A stretch of DNA of 64,000 nt from Streptomyces poonensis (GCF_014650915.1 NZ_BMVW01000007.1:248001-312000), one strand, 5' to 3'. Counted from the first letter of the stretch, positions 16,278-25,910 are shown. The notes: generated by a model from the sequence alone, not told the origin. Numbers and translations are program-made.

Positions 16278-17066
16278 GTGACAACGGCTGTAAGCATTCC
16301 CAGGACCGGGGGCACTGGAGGGCCTACGGCCGTTGCCGCGCGGGCGCGGCAGGTCGTGAAGGCGTACGGGTCCGGGGAGACCCGGGTGGTCGCCCTCGAC
16401 CACGTCGACGTGGACATCGACCGGGGGCGGTTCACCGCGATCATGGGTCCGTCCGGGTCCGGCAAGTCGACGCTGATGCACTGCCTGGCCGGGCTCGACA
16501 CCGTCACCAGCGGTGAGATCTACCTGGACGAGACCGAGATAACCAGGCTCAAGGACAAGAAGCTCACCCGGCTGCGGCGGGACCGGATCGGGTTCATCTT
16601 CCAGGCGTTCAACCTGCTGCCGACGCTGAACGCGCTGGAGAACATCACGCTGCCCATGGACATCGCGGGCCGCAAGCCGGACAAGGCGTGGCTGGACCGG
16701 GTCGTGGAGACCGTCGGGCTCGCCGGGCGGCTCAAGCACCGGCCCACCCAGCTCTCCGGCGGCCAGCAGCAGCGTGTCGCGGTGGCGCGGGCGCTGGCGG
16801 CCCGGCCCGAGATCATCTTCGGGGACGAGCCGACCGGCAACCTCGACTCCCGGGCCGGCGCCGAGGTGCTCGGCTTCCTGCGCAGGTCGGTCGACGAGCT
16901 GGGCCAGACCATCGTCATGGTCACCCATGACCCGGTGGCCGCCTCGTACGCGGACCGGGTGCTCTACCTCGCGGACGGCCGGATCGTCGACGAGATGCAC
17001 CAGCCGACCGCCGAGGGCGTGCTCGACCGCATGAAGGACTTCGACGCGCGGGGGCGTACGTCATGA
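16278..17066 (+). CDS. ABC transporter ATP-binding protein, MacB/LolD type
   Basis: A 262-residue nucleotide-binding subunit. Walker A is MGPSGSGKST, Q-loop FIFQAFNLLP, signature LSGGQQQRVAVARAL, Walker B IIFGDEPTGNLDS and the switch His in VTHDP. The NLDS ending and small size fit the MacB/LolD/FtsE class that works mechanically with FtsX-type permeases. Its stop overlaps the permease start (ATGA), so the two are translationally coupled. It is strikingly similar to the ATPase at 47738-48508, down to the C-terminal DARGRTS/DAKGRTS. Confidence 0.95.
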   Translation: MTTAVSIPRTGGTGGPTAVAARARQVVKAYGSGETRVVALDHVDVDIDRGRFTAIMGPSGSGKSTLMHCLAGLDTVTSGEIYLDETEITRLKDKKLTRLRRDRIGFIFQAFNLLPTLNALENITLPMDIAGRKPDKAWLDRVVETVGLAGRLKHRPTQLSGGQQQRVAVARALAARPEIIFGDEPTGNLDSRAGAEVLGFLRRSVDELGQTIVMVTHDPVAASYADRVLYLADGRIVDEMHQPTAEGVLDRMKDFDARGRTS

Positions 17067-19642
17067 CCGTCCTCAAGACCTCGATGCGCAACTTCGTCGC
17101 GCACAAGGGGCGGATGGCGCTGTCCGCGGTGGCGGTGCTGCTGTCGGTGGCGTTCGTCTGCGGGACGCTCGTCTTCACGGACACGATGAGCACGACGTTC
17201 GACAAGCTGTTCGCGGCGACCGCGTCCGATGTCACGGTCAGCACGAAGGACTCCTCGGACACCGGTGAGACCACCTCCGACACCGGCAAGCCGCCCGTCA
17301 TGCCCGCCTCCGTGCTGGAGGACGTGCGGGCGGCGGACGGGGTGAAGTCGGCCGAGGGCACCGTCTTCTCCACCTCGGTGACCGTCGTCGACGCCGACAA
17401 GGACAGCTTGTCGCCCACGAGCGGCGGCCCGACCATCGTCGGCAACTGGAACGCCAATGACGCCCGCACCATGAAGCTCTCCTCCGGGCAGGCGCCGCGC
17501 GGACCGGACCAGGTCATGGTCGACGCGGACACCGCCGACAAGCACGGTCTGAAGCTGGGCGACGAGATCGGCGTCATCAGCGTCGTCGGCACGCACCGGG
17601 CGAAGATCTCCGGCATCGTCGAGTTCACGGTCACCAACCCGGGTGCCGCGATGTTCTACCTCGACACGGAGACGGCCCAGAAGACCCTGGTCGGCGCGAG
17701 CGGCGTCTACACGAACATCAACGTCACGGCGGCGGCCGGGATCAGCGACGCGGAGCTGAAGAAGAACGTCTCGGCCGGGCTCGGCGGCGCGTACAAGGTG
17801 CAGACGGCCAAGGAGGTCGCCGACGCCAACGCCGCCGACGTCGAGGAGTTCATGGGCGTCATCAAGTACGCGATGCTCGGCTTCGCCGGGATCGCGTTCC
17901 TCGTCGGCGTCTTCCTGATCATCAACACGTTCTCGATGCTGGTCGCCCAGCGCACCCGTGAGATCGGCCTGATGCGGGCCATCGGGTCCTCGCGCAAGCA
18001 GGTCAACCGCTCCGTGCTCGTCGAGGCGCTGCTGCTCGGGCTCGTCGGCTCGGTGCTCGGTGTCGCCGCGGGCGTCGGCCTGGCGATCGGGCTGATGGAG
18101 CTCATGGGCTCCATGGGCATGGAGCTGTCCACCGACGATCTGACCGTCGCCTGGACCACCCCGGTGGCCGGACTGGTCCTCGGCGTCGTGGTCACCGTGC
18201 TCGCCGCGTACCTGCCCGCGCGGCGGGCCGGCAAGGTCTCCCCGATGGCCGCACTGCGCGACGCCGGTGCCCCGGCCGACGCCAAGGCCGGTGTCGTACG
18301 GGCCGTGCTGGGCCTGGTGCTGACGGGTGCCGGAGTGGGGTCGCTCTTCCTCGCGGCCGCCGCGGACAAGGCGAGCGAGGGCTCGCTGTGGCTGGGTCTC
18401 GGTGTGGTGCTGTCGCTGATCGGGTTCGTCGTGGTCGGGCCGGTGCTCGCCGGCGGTGTGGTGCGGGTGCTCGGTGCCGTGCTGCTGCGGGTGTTCGGGC
18501 CGGTCGGGCGGATGGCCGAGCGCAACGCGCTGCGCAACCCGCGTCGTACCGGTGCCACGGGCGCCGCGCTGATGATCGGGCTGGCGCTGGTGGCGTGCCT
18601 GTCGGTGGTCGGGTCGTCGATGGTGGCCTCGGCGACGGAACAGCTCGACAAGTCGGTCGGCACGGACTTCATCGTGCAGTCGGACAGCGGGCAGCTCATC
18701 ACGCCGCAGGCGGTGCAGGCGGTGCGGTCCGCGGAGGGGGTGGAGCGGGTCACCGAGTACAAGTGGATGGAGGCCGACTTCACCACTCCCGACGGCAAGA
18801 AGCTCGAGAAGACGGCGATCACGGCTGCCGACCCGACCTACGCGACGGACATGCGCACCGAGACGGTCGCCGGGAAGCTGGCGGACGCCTACCGTCCGGA
18901 CTCGATGTCCGTCCACGAGAAGTTCGCCGAGGACCACGGCGTCCGCATCGGGTCGAAGATCTCGGTGGCCTTCGAGGGCGGCCGTACGGCCGAGCTGACG
19001 GTCCGGGCGATCACCAGCAGCGATGTCGTCATCGACGCCGGCGCGATGTACACGTCGATCGACACGCTCGCGAAGTACGTGCCCGCGGAGAAGATGCCGC
19101 TGGACATGCTGGTCTTCGCCGCGGCGAAGGACGGCCAGGAGGAGGCCGCGTACACGGCGCTGAAGTCGGCGCTGGACGACTATCCGCAGTACACCGTGCG
19201 CAACCAGGCCGACTACAAGGACGCCCTGCAGAGCCAGATCGGCCAGCTCCTGAACATGATCTACGGGCTGCTGGCGCTGGCGATCATCGTGGCGGTGCTG
19301 GGTGTGGTGAACACGCTGGCCCTGTCGGTGGTGGAGCGCACCCGGGAGATCGGCCTGATGCGGGCGATCGGGCTGTCGCGGCGGCAGCTGCGGCGGATGA
19401 TCCGGCTGGAGTCGGTGGTGATCGCCCTGTTCGGCGCGCTGCTGGGGCTCGGGCTGGGCATGGGCTGGGGTGCGACGGCGCAGCAGCTGCTGGCGCTGGA
19501 AGGGCTGACCGTCCTGGAGATCCCGTGGCCGACGATCGTCGGGGTGTTCATCGGGTCGGCGTTCGTGGGGCTGTTCGCGGCGCTGATACCGGCGTTCCGC
19601 GCGGGCCGGATGAACGTGCTGAACGCGATCGCCACGGAGTAG
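17063..19642 (+). CDS. ABC transporter permease, FtsX-like, two-domain
   Basis: An 859-residue permease with the duplicated layout TM - extracellular domain - FtsX (3 TM) - TM - extracellular domain - FtsX (3 TM). TM1 follows FVAHKGRMALSAVAVLL, the FtsX modules carry 'R.REIGLMRAIG' (residues ~305 and ~770), and the internal repeat begins near AERNALRNPRRTGATGAALMIG. Proteins of this kind couple ATP hydrolysis to conformational work outside the cell, such as peptide-antibiotic resistance, lipoprotein handling or cell-wall enzymes. No substrate is indicated. It resembles the minus-strand permease at 45131-47662. Confidence 0.93.
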   Translation: MTVLKTSMRNFVAHKGRMALSAVAVLLSVAFVCGTLVFTDTMSTTFDKLFAATASDVTVSTKDSSDTGETTSDTGKPPVMPASVLEDVRAADGVKSAEGTVFSTSVTVVDADKDSLSPTSGGPTIVGNWNANDARTMKLSSGQAPRGPDQVMVDADTADKHGLKLGDEIGVISVVGTHRAKISGIVEFTVTNPGAAMFYLDTETAQKTLVGASGVYTNINVTAAAGISDAELKKNVSAGLGGAYKVQTAKEVADANAADVEEFMGVIKYAMLGFAGIAFLVGVFLIINTFSMLVAQRTREIGLMRAIGSSRKQVNRSVLVEALLLGLVGSVLGVAAGVGLAIGLMELMGSMGMELSTDDLTVAWTTPVAGLVLGVVVTVLAAYLPARRAGKVSPMAALRDAGAPADAKAGVVRAVLGLVLTGAGVGSLFLAAAADKASEGSLWLGLGVVLSLIGFVVVGPVLAGGVVRVLGAVLLRVFGPVGRMAERNALRNPRRTGATGAALMIGLALVACLSVVGSSMVASATEQLDKSVGTDFIVQSDSGQLITPQAVQAVRSAEGVERVTEYKWMEADFTTPDGKKLEKTAITAADPTYATDMRTETVAGKLADAYRPDSMSVHEKFAEDHGVRIGSKISVAFEGGRTAELTVRAITSSDVVIDAGAMYTSIDTLAKYVPAEKMPLDMLVFAAAKDGQEEAAYTALKSALDDYPQYTVRNQADYKDALQSQIGQLLNMIYGLLALAIIVAVLGVVNTLALSVVERTREIGLMRAIGLSRRQLRRMIRLESVVIALFGALLGLGLGMGWGATAQQLLALEGLTVLEIPWPTIVGVFIGSAFVGLFAALIPAFRAGRMNVLNAIATE

Positions 19643-19666
19643 TTCCGGCGGCGGGCGGGGGTGCCG

Positions 19667-19700
19667 GGGGTGTGGGGTGCCGGGCGGCACCCCACACCCC
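19667..19700 (+). terminator. Terminator of the first ABC operon
   Basis: A perfect 15-bp stem (19667-19681 with 19686-19700), loop GGGC and no T-run. It begins 24 bases after the permease stop. The rest of the gap to mfd has a direct repeat GGTGGGTCGGCCCG near 19750 and a candidate -10 TAGTCT at 19869. Confidence 0.75.
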
Positions 19701-19941
19701 AGCCGTCCCGCATCGAGTGGCTTCGGCTGGTGGTGCCGGGTTCGGCCGCGGTGGGTCGGCCCGTGGTGGGTCGGCCCGCCCCGCCGTACGCGGCTGCCGG
19801 CGGATGGGTGCTCTCGCGGTGCGGGGGTACCCGTCGGCTTCGGCCCGGTCGGTGCGGTGGCCCGGCGTAGTCTTGAGGGCCCCGGCCCGTGTGACGTGTC
19901 GGGTCGCTCGCGTTGCCCACTCCCCGGGATGGAAGTCCTTC

Positions 19942-22900
19942 ATGAGCCTGCACGGTCTGCTCGACGTCGTCGTCCAGGACGCCGCCCTCGCGGAGGCGGT
20001 GAGCGCCGCCGGCGACGGCAACCGTATGCACGTCGACATCGTCGGTCCTCCGGCGGCCCGCCCCTTCGCCGTGGCCGCGCTGGCCCGGGACGCCGGCCGT
20101 CCCGTACTGGCGGTGACCGCCACCGGCCGGGAGGCCGAGGACCTCGCGGCGGCGCTGCGGTCGCTGCTGCCGGAGGACGCGGTGGCGGAGTACCCGTCGT
20201 GGGAGACCCTGCCGCACGAGCGGCTGAGCCCGCGCAGCGACACCGTGGGGCGGCGGCTCGCCGTCCTGCGGCGGCTGGCGCACCCGAGTTCCGACGATCC
20301 CGCCACCGGGCCGGTGGCCGTGGTCGTCGCGCCCGTGCGGTCAGTGCTGCAGCCGCAGGTCAAGGGGCTGGGCGAGCTGGAGCCCGTGGCGCTGCGGACC
20401 GGGCAGAGCGCTGATCTGAACGATGTGGTGGAGGCGCTGGCGGCGGCCGCGTACGCGCGGGTGGAGCTGGTCGAGAAGCGCGGTGAGTTCGCCGTGCGGG
20501 GTGGGATCCTCGATGTCTTCCCGCCCACCGAGGAGCATCCGCTGCGGGTGGAGTTCTGGGGCGACGATGTCGAGGAGATCCGTTACTTCAAGGTCGCGGA
20601 CCAGAGATCCCTCGAGGTCGCCGAGCACGGTCTGTGGGCGCCTCCGTGCCGGGAGCTGCTGCTGACGGCCGAGGTGCGGCAGCGGGCCGCCGCGCTCGCC
20701 GAGGACCACCCCGAGCTGGGCGAACTGCTCGGCAAGATCGCCGAGGGGATCGCGGTCGAGGGCATGGAGTCCCTGGCGCCGGTCCTCGTCGACGACATGG
20801 AGCTGCTGCTCGACGTGCTGCCCAAGGGGTCGATGGCCGTGGTGTGCGACCCCGAGCGGGTGCGCACCCGGGCCGCCGACCTCGTGGCCACCAGCCAGGA
20901 GTTCCTGCAGGCGTCCTGGGCGGCCACCGCGGGCGGGGGAGAGGCGCCCATCGACGTCGGCGCCGCCTCGCTGTGGTCCATTGCGGACGTCCGCGACCGG
21001 GCCAGAGAACTGGACATGATGTGGTGGTCGGTGTCGCCGTTCGCGGCGGACGTCGAGACGGACGCCGACACCCTCAAGCTGGGCATGCACGCCCCGGACA
21101 CCTACCGGGGCGACACCGCCAAGGCCCTCGCCGACACCAAGGGGTGGCTCGCCGAGGGCTGGCGCACGGTCTTCGTGACGGAGGGGCACGGACCGGCCTC
21201 CCGCACGGTCGAGGTACTGGGCGGCGAGGGCATCGCCGCCCGGCTGGACGCGGACCTCGCGGAGATCTCCCCCTCCGTCGTCCATGTCTCCTGCGGCTGC
21301 ATCGACAACGGCTTCGTCGACCCGGCGCTGAAGCTGGCCGTGCTCACCGAGACCGACCTGACCGGGCAGAAGGCGGCCGGCCGGGACGGCACGCGGATGC
21401 CCGCCCGCCGCCGGAAGACCATCGACCCGCTGACCCTGGAGGCGGGCGACTACATCGTCCACGAGCAGCACGGCGTCGGCCGCTACATCGAGATGGCGCA
21501 GCGGACCGTGCAGGGCGCGACCCGCGAGTACCTGGTGGTCGAGTACGCGCCCGCGAAGCGCGGCCAGCCCGGCGACCGGCTCTACATCCCCACCGACCAG
21601 CTGGAGCAGATCACCAAGTACGTGGGCGGCGAGGCCCCGACCCTGCACCGGCTCGGCGGCGCCGACTGGACGAAGACCAAGGCGCGGGCGAAGAAGGCCG
21701 TCAAGGAGATCGCGGCCGACCTGATCAAGCTGTACAGCGCGCGGATGGCGGCACCCGGCCATGCGTTCGGCCCGGACACGCCCTGGCAGCGCGAACTGGA
21801 GGACGCCTTCCCCTACGCGGAGACGCCCGACCAGCTGACGACGATCGCCGAGGTCAAGGAGGACATGGAAAAGACGGTCCCGATGGACCGGCTGATCTGC
21901 GGCGACGTCGGTTACGGCAAGACCGAGATCGCGGTGCGGGCCGCGTTCAAGGCGGTGCAGGACGGCAAGCAGGTCGCGGTGCTGGTGCCGACGACGCTGC
22001 TGGTGCAGCAGCACTTCGGGACGTTCAGCGAGCGGTACGCGCAGTTCCCCGTGAACGTGCGGGCGCTGTCCCGGTTCCAGACCGACACCGAGGCGAAGGC
22101 GGTCCTGGAGGGGCTGAAGGACGGCTCGGTGGACGTCGTCATCGGCACGCACCGGCTGTTCTCGTCGGAGACCAAGTTCAAGGACCTGGGTCTGGTCATC
22201 GTCGACGAGGAGCAGCGGTTCGGTGTCGAGCACAAGGAGCAGCTGAAGAAGCTGCGGGCGAACGTCGATGTGCTGACCATGTCCGCGACGCCGATCCCGA
22301 GGACGCTGGAGATGGCGGTGACGGGCATCCGGGAGATGTCCACGATCACCACCCCGCCGGAGGAGCGGCACCCGGTCCTGACGTTCGTCGGGCCGTACGA
22401 GGAGAAGCAGATCGGCGCCGCCGTGCGGCGCGAACTGCTCCGCGAGGGCCAGGTCTTCTACATCCACAACCGCGTCGAGTCGATCGACCGGGCGGCGGCG
22501 CGGCTGCGCGAGATCGTGCCCGAGGCGCGGATCGCCACGGCGCACGGCCAGATGTCGGAGCAGGCGCTGGAGCAGGTCGTCGTCGACTTCTGGGAGAAGA
22601 AGTTCGACGTGCTCGTCTCGACGACGATCGTCGAGTCCGGCATCGACATCTCCAACGCCAACACGCTGATCGTGGAGCGCGGCGACAACTTCGGCCTGTC
22701 CCAGCTGCACCAGCTGCGCGGGCGCGTGGGCCGTGGCCGGGAGCGCGGATACGCGTACTTCCTGTATCCGCCGGAGAAGCCGCTGACCGAGACCGCGCAC
22801 GAGCGTCTCGCCACGATCGCCCAGCACACGGAGATGGGCGCCGGCATGTACGTCGCCATGAAGGACCTGGAGATCCGCGGCGCGGGCAACCTGCTGGGCG

Positions 22901-23472
22901 GCGAGCAGTCGGGCCACATCGCGGGCGTCGGCTTCGACCTGTACGTCCGCATGGTCGGCGAGGCGGTCGCGGACTACCGGGCCTCCCTGGAGGGCGGCGT
23001 GGAGGAGGAGCCGCCGCTGGAGGTCAAGATCGAGCTCCCGGTCGACGCGCACGTCCCGCACGACTACGCCCCCGGCGAGCGGCTGCGCCTCCAGGCGTAC
23101 CGGGCGATCGCCTCCGTCAACACGGAGGAGGACATCAAGTCCGTACGCGAGGAACTCGTCGACCGCTACGGCAAGTTGCCGGAACCGGTGGAGAACCTGC
23201 TGCTGGTCGCCGGACTGCGCATGCTCGCGCGCGCGTGCGGCGTCGGGGAGATCGTGCTCCAGGGCACCAACATCCGGTTCGCGCCGGTGGAGTTGCGGGA
23301 GTCGCAGGAGCTGCGCCTGAAGCGCCTGTACCCGGGAACCGTGATCAAGGCGGCGGCGCACCAGGTGCTGGTGCCGCGCCCGAAGACCGCGAAGGTGGGC
23401 GGGAAGCCGCTCGTCGGGCGGGAACTGCTCGGGTGGGTCGGGGAGTTCCTGACGTCGGTCCTCGGGTCCTGA
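19942..23472 (+). CDS. mfd: Transcription-repair coupling factor Mfd
   Basis: Dislodges RNA polymerase stalled at DNA damage and recruits UvrA. The 1176-residue product is full length. It has an N-terminal UvrB-like region (YPSWETLPHERLSPRSD, then RGGILDVFPPTEEHPLRVEFWGD) and the RNA-polymerase-interacting CarD-like domain (GDYIVHEQHGVGRY). A RecG-like translocase follows, with Walker A GDVGYGKTE near residue 655, DEEQRFGV near 755 and motif VI QLRGRVGRG, then the C-terminal TRCF domain. ATG 19942 gives the conserved MSLHGLLD start. It is probably monocistronic, with a strong hairpin downstream. Confidence 0.98.
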   Translation: MSLHGLLDVVVQDAALAEAVSAAGDGNRMHVDIVGPPAARPFAVAALARDAGRPVLAVTATGREAEDLAAALRSLLPEDAVAEYPSWETLPHERLSPRSDTVGRRLAVLRRLAHPSSDDPATGPVAVVVAPVRSVLQPQVKGLGELEPVALRTGQSADLNDVVEALAAAAYARVELVEKRGEFAVRGGILDVFPPTEEHPLRVEFWGDDVEEIRYFKVADQRSLEVAEHGLWAPPCRELLLTAEVRQRAAALAEDHPELGELLGKIAEGIAVEGMESLAPVLVDDMELLLDVLPKGSMAVVCDPERVRTRAADLVATSQEFLQASWAATAGGGEAPIDVGAASLWSIADVRDRARELDMMWWSVSPFAADVETDADTLKLGMHAPDTYRGDTAKALADTKGWLAEGWRTVFVTEGHGPASRTVEVLGGEGIAARLDADLAEISPSVVHVSCGCIDNGFVDPALKLAVLTETDLTGQKAAGRDGTRMPARRRKTIDPLTLEAGDYIVHEQHGVGRYIEMAQRTVQGATREYLVVEYAPAKRGQPGDRLYIPTDQLEQITKYVGGEAPTLHRLGGADWTKTKARAKKAVKEIAADLIKLYSARMAAPGHAFGPDTPWQRELEDAFPYAETPDQLTTIAEVKEDMEKTVPMDRLICGDVGYGKTEIAVRAAFKAVQDGKQVAVLVPTTLLVQQHFGTFSERYAQFPVNVRALSRFQTDTEAKAVLEGLKDGSVDVVIGTHRLFSSETKFKDLGLVIVDEEQRFGVEHKEQLKKLRANVDVLTMSATPIPRTLEMAVTGIREMSTITTPPEERHPVLTFVGPYEEKQIGAAVRRELLREGQVFYIHNRVESIDRAAARLREIVPEARIATAHGQMSEQALEQVVVDFWEKKFDVLVSTTIVESGIDISNANTLIVERGDNFGLSQLHQLRGRVGRGRERGYAYFLYPPEKPLTETAHERLATIAQHTEMGAGMYVAMKDLEIRGAGNLLGGEQSGHIAGVGFDLYVRMVGEAVADYRASLEGGVEEEPPLEVKIELPVDAHVPHDYAPGERLRLQAYRAIASVNTEEDIKSVREELVDRYGKLPEPVENLLLVAGLRMLARACGVGEIVLQGTNIRFAPVELRESQELRLKRLYPGTVIKAAAHQVLVPRPKTAKVGGKPLVGRELLGWVGEFLTSVLGS

Positions 23473-23485
23473 CGGGTGTCTCCTG

Positions 23486-23512
23486 CCGGCGGCCCCGGTC
23501 CGGGGCCGCCGG
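23486..23512 (+). terminator. Terminator after mfd
   Basis: Perfect 11-bp stem, 23486-23496 with 23502-23512, 5-base loop, starting 14 bases after the mfd stop. Confidence 0.7.
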
Positions 23513-23609
23513 TGGCCGCTTACCGTCCTGTGAGGAGGGCCTCCGCGGCGGATACTGGGCGGCGGGGCGGCCTCTCCGGCCGCCCGGTCACTCCGTTCGG
23601 GGAGGAACC

Positions 23610-24071
23610 ATGGCCGGTGACGGATTCCTGGTCCCGCCGGGACAGAGCAGGGGCGGGGAGCGCCGCATGCTGCGGGCCCCGATGCGCATGCTGGTGGACG
23701 GCGGGGACAGCGACGGTGCGTTCACTGTGGTGGAGCTGCTCCACGAGCGGGACTTCAGCACCCCGCTGCATGTGCACCGCAACGAGGACGAGGCGCTCTA
23801 CGTCCTGGACGGCGAACTCGCGGTGGTGTGCGGCGAGGAGCGCTGGGAGACCGGGCCCGGCGGCTTCGTCCATCTGCCGCGTGCGGTGCCGCACGGCCTG
23901 AAGGTGGTCTCGGAGTCGGCGCGGGTCATGGCGTTCTGCGTGCCCTCCGGCTTCGAGCACTTCGCCCGGGACGTGGCGGACATCCGGCCCGCCGAGGGGT
24001 CTCTGGCGCAGGTGGCCGACATCGCAGGGAAGTACGGCATCGAGATCCTGGGGCCCTTCCCGGAACGGTGA
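23610..24071 (+). CDS. Cupin-domain protein
   Basis: A 153-residue single-domain cupin. Cupin motif 1 is seen as STPLHVHRNEDEALYVLDGE, with the metal-binding HxH and Glu, and motif 2 as GGFVHLPRAVPHGLKV with its His. The C-terminal part (FARDVADIRPAEGSLAQVADIAGKYG) resembles the quercetin-dioxygenase-like cupins common in Streptomyces. It is likely a metal-binding enzyme or small-molecule sensor; the substrate is unknown. The ATG follows a GGAGG site. It stands between mfd and a lipoprotein gene, 60 bases upstream of the latter. Confidence 0.85.
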   Translation: MAGDGFLVPPGQSRGGERRMLRAPMRMLVDGGDSDGAFTVVELLHERDFSTPLHVHRNEDEALYVLDGELAVVCGEERWETGPGGFVHLPRAVPHGLKVVSESARVMAFCVPSGFEHFARDVADIRPAEGSLAQVADIAGKYGIEILGPFPER

Positions 24072-24131
24072 CGCCCGACTCGTTACGCTGCACGGGTCGG
24101 TTTCCCGAACCGGACGGGGCTGGAAGAACTC

Positions 24132-24875
24132 GTGATACGTGTCCGCTGCATCGCTGCCGCCACGCTGGCCGTCCTTGTCGCCGCCGGCTGCTCGCCCGGC
24201 GCGCTGGACGGGTCCGGACCGGGTTCGGCCGCGCCGGAGGGGCGAGCGGCCGGCCCCCTGGAGAACGCCGACGGTACGAAGCCCGGGCTCGCGCCCGTGA
24301 CCGCGGCCGGTGACACGGCCGAGGCCCGCGAGCTCATCGAGTCCCTCGCCACGAAGGGCCGGGGACCCCGGACGGGCTACGAGCGCGACGAGTTCGGCTA
24401 CGCCTGGATGGACACCGCCGACGGGGTGCCGCTCGCGCGGAACGGCTGCGACACGCGCAACGACCTGCTGCGACGCGACGGGGAGGACGTGCGGTTCCGG
24501 GAGGGCTCGGACTGCGTGGTCATCAGCATGACGCTGGACGACCCGTACACCGGCAAGGCGATCGAGTGGCGCAAGCAGGACGCCGCCGAGGTGCAGATCG
24601 ACCATGTGGTGCCGCTGTCGTACGCCTGGCAGATGGGCGCGTCGCGCTGGCCGGAGGCCAAGCGCGAGCAGCTCGCCAACGACCCGCTCAACCTGCTCCC
24701 GGTCGAGGGCCGCGCCAACTCGGCGAAGAGCGACTCCGGGCCCGCCTCCTGGCTGCCGCCGAGCAAGCGGATCCGGTGCGCGTACGCGGTGCGGTTCGCA
24801 CAGGTCGCCGAGAAGTACGAGATGCCGGTGACCGCGCCGGACAAACAGACGATGCTCGCGCAGTGCGGCGGCTGA
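24132..24875 (+). CDS. Secreted lipoprotein with HNH (GmrSD/DUF1524-like) nuclease domain
   Basis: A 247-residue protein from a GTG start. A signal peptide ends in the lipobox VAAGC with Cys20. The mature part has RGPRTGYERDEFGYAW, NGCDTRNDLLRRD, VQIDHVVPLSYAWQMG and NDPLNLLPVEGRANSAKSD, the HNH arrangement of the DUF1524/GmrSD C-terminal family, with Asp-His and a later Asn. Such secreted nucleases are common in Actinobacteria and are thought to degrade extracellular DNA. The lipobox implies anchoring outside the membrane. The stop is followed by a long hairpin shared with the convergent gene. Confidence 0.9.
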   Translation: MIRVRCIAAATLAVLVAAGCSPGALDGSGPGSAAPEGRAAGPLENADGTKPGLAPVTAAGDTAEARELIESLATKGRGPRTGYERDEFGYAWMDTADGVPLARNGCDTRNDLLRRDGEDVRFREGSDCVVISMTLDDPYTGKAIEWRKQDAAEVQIDHVVPLSYAWQMGASRWPEAKREQLANDPLNLLPVEGRANSAKSDSGPASWLPPSKRIRCAYAVRFAQVAEKYEMPVTAPDKQTMLAQCGG

Positions 24876-24894
24876 CACCGGCGGTCGTACGAAA

Positions 24895-24960
24895 AGGCCG
24901 GCCCCGGGGCGGGATCCGCACACCCCCTCCGTGTGCGGGTCCCGCCCCAGGACCGGCCCG
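24895..24960. terminator. Bidirectional terminator between convergent genes
   Basis: 24906-24923 pairs with 24931-24948 with one mismatch, and outer GGCCGG/CCGGCC arms extend it. Located between the HNH lipoprotein gene and the minus-strand DUF4190/DUF4352 gene, with AAAA before it as the minus-strand T-run. Confidence 0.85.
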
Positions 24961-24978
24961 GGTCGGAGTGGGAGCTCG

Positions 24979-25809
24979 TCAGAGCTCGAGCTCCCAGGTG
25001 TTGTCCTCGAAGTCGAAGCCCGGGGAGACCTCGACGTCGAGGTTCTTCGCGTCGGCCGGGGCGTCGAAGGCGTACTCGGCGGTGGCGGTCTTGCCGGGGA
25101 GGACGGAGCCGGAGAAGCCGTTGCCGAGCGTGTCGCCGTCGAAGATCTCCTCGGCGTTCGTGCCGCTCTCGCCCGCACGGGCCTCGATCGTGAAGAGGTC
25201 GGCGCTGTACTTCTCCGCGCCCTTGTTCTGGATGCGCACGGTGACCTTGTAGGCCTTGTTCCCGGCGCTGTGGCCGACGGCGTACTCGTTGGGGGTGTAG
25301 GCGGTCGGCTTCGAGACCGTCACCTCGATGTCGCCGTCGTACACGGCGGTGTCACCGGCGGCAAAGGTCTCGGACTTCTTCTCCGTGTCCGTGCCCGCGC
25401 CCTTGTCGTCGGCCGCACCCGTGTCGGCCTTCTTCTCGGCGGGAGTCTCCTGCAGGGCCTTGTCGATCTCGTCGACCGCGTCGTCGACCGCGTTGACGGT
25501 GATGACCAGGCCGACCACGGAGAGGATGAGCGAGACCAGGCCGAGGACCGCGCCGGTGGTGGCGATGCCCTTGTTGGTGGCCTGTCCCCGCTTGGCCCGG
25601 CCGCGGCCCACCAGGCCGAAGATCAGAGCGAGGACGCCCAGGATGCCGGCCAGCCAGAAGAAGAGCGGGATGAGGCCGGAGAGGGCGCCGATGACGCCCA
25701 GGACCAGCGCGGCGACGCCGAGGCCGTTGCGCGCCGCCTGCTGCGGGACGGGCGGCTGGCCGTAGGGGCCCGCGGGAGGCGGCGTCTGGCCGTAGACCTG
25801 ATGAGACAT
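24979..25809 (-). CDS. DUF4190/DUF4352-type membrane protein
   Basis: A 276-residue protein. A Pro/Gln-rich cytoplasmic N-terminus (YGQTPPPAGPYGQPPVPQQA) leads to two or three membrane helices (residues 29-70 and 86-108), as in DUF4190 proteins. A charged Lys/Glu/Ala linker and an exported beta-sandwich of the DUF4352 kind follow (TVRIQNKGAEKYSADLFTIEAR, LPGKTATAEYAFDAP). Such modules are thought to be cell-surface immunoglobulin-like domains, and the function is unknown. It is divergent from the methylase gene, and both may share regulatory sequence in 25810-26001. Confidence 0.85.
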   Translation of the reverse strand: MSHQVYGQTPPPAGPYGQPPVPQQAARNGLGVAALVLGVIGALSGLIPLFFWLAGILGVLALIFGLVGRGRAKRGQATNKGIATTGAVLGLVSLILSVVGLVITVNAVDDAVDEIDKALQETPAEKKADTGAADDKGAGTDTEKKSETFAAGDTAVYDGDIEVTVSKPTAYTPNEYAVGHSAGNKAYKVTVRIQNKGAEKYSADLFTIEARAGESGTNAEEIFDGDTLGNGFSGSVLPGKTATAEYAFDAPADAKNLDVEVSPGFDFEDNTWELEL

Positions 25810-25910
25810 GGGTGGGCCCCTTTCCGGGACTGACGACGAACTGCGTGAGTGTTGAGGTAATCACAGCATGTCTTGTGAACTCGGTCAACAGGTTTCCGCG
25901 GGTTGGTCTG

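Noticed and set aside
16964..19690. 908-codon minus-strand ORF opposite the ABC permease
   Set aside because: Antisense shadow; the His/Arg/Gln/Asp-rich translation has no domain, and the permease is clear.
20341..23361. 1006-codon minus-strand ORF opposite mfd
   Set aside because: High-GC DNA keeps antisense frames open; the protein is His/Arg/Leu-rich nonsense and mfd on the other strand is certain.
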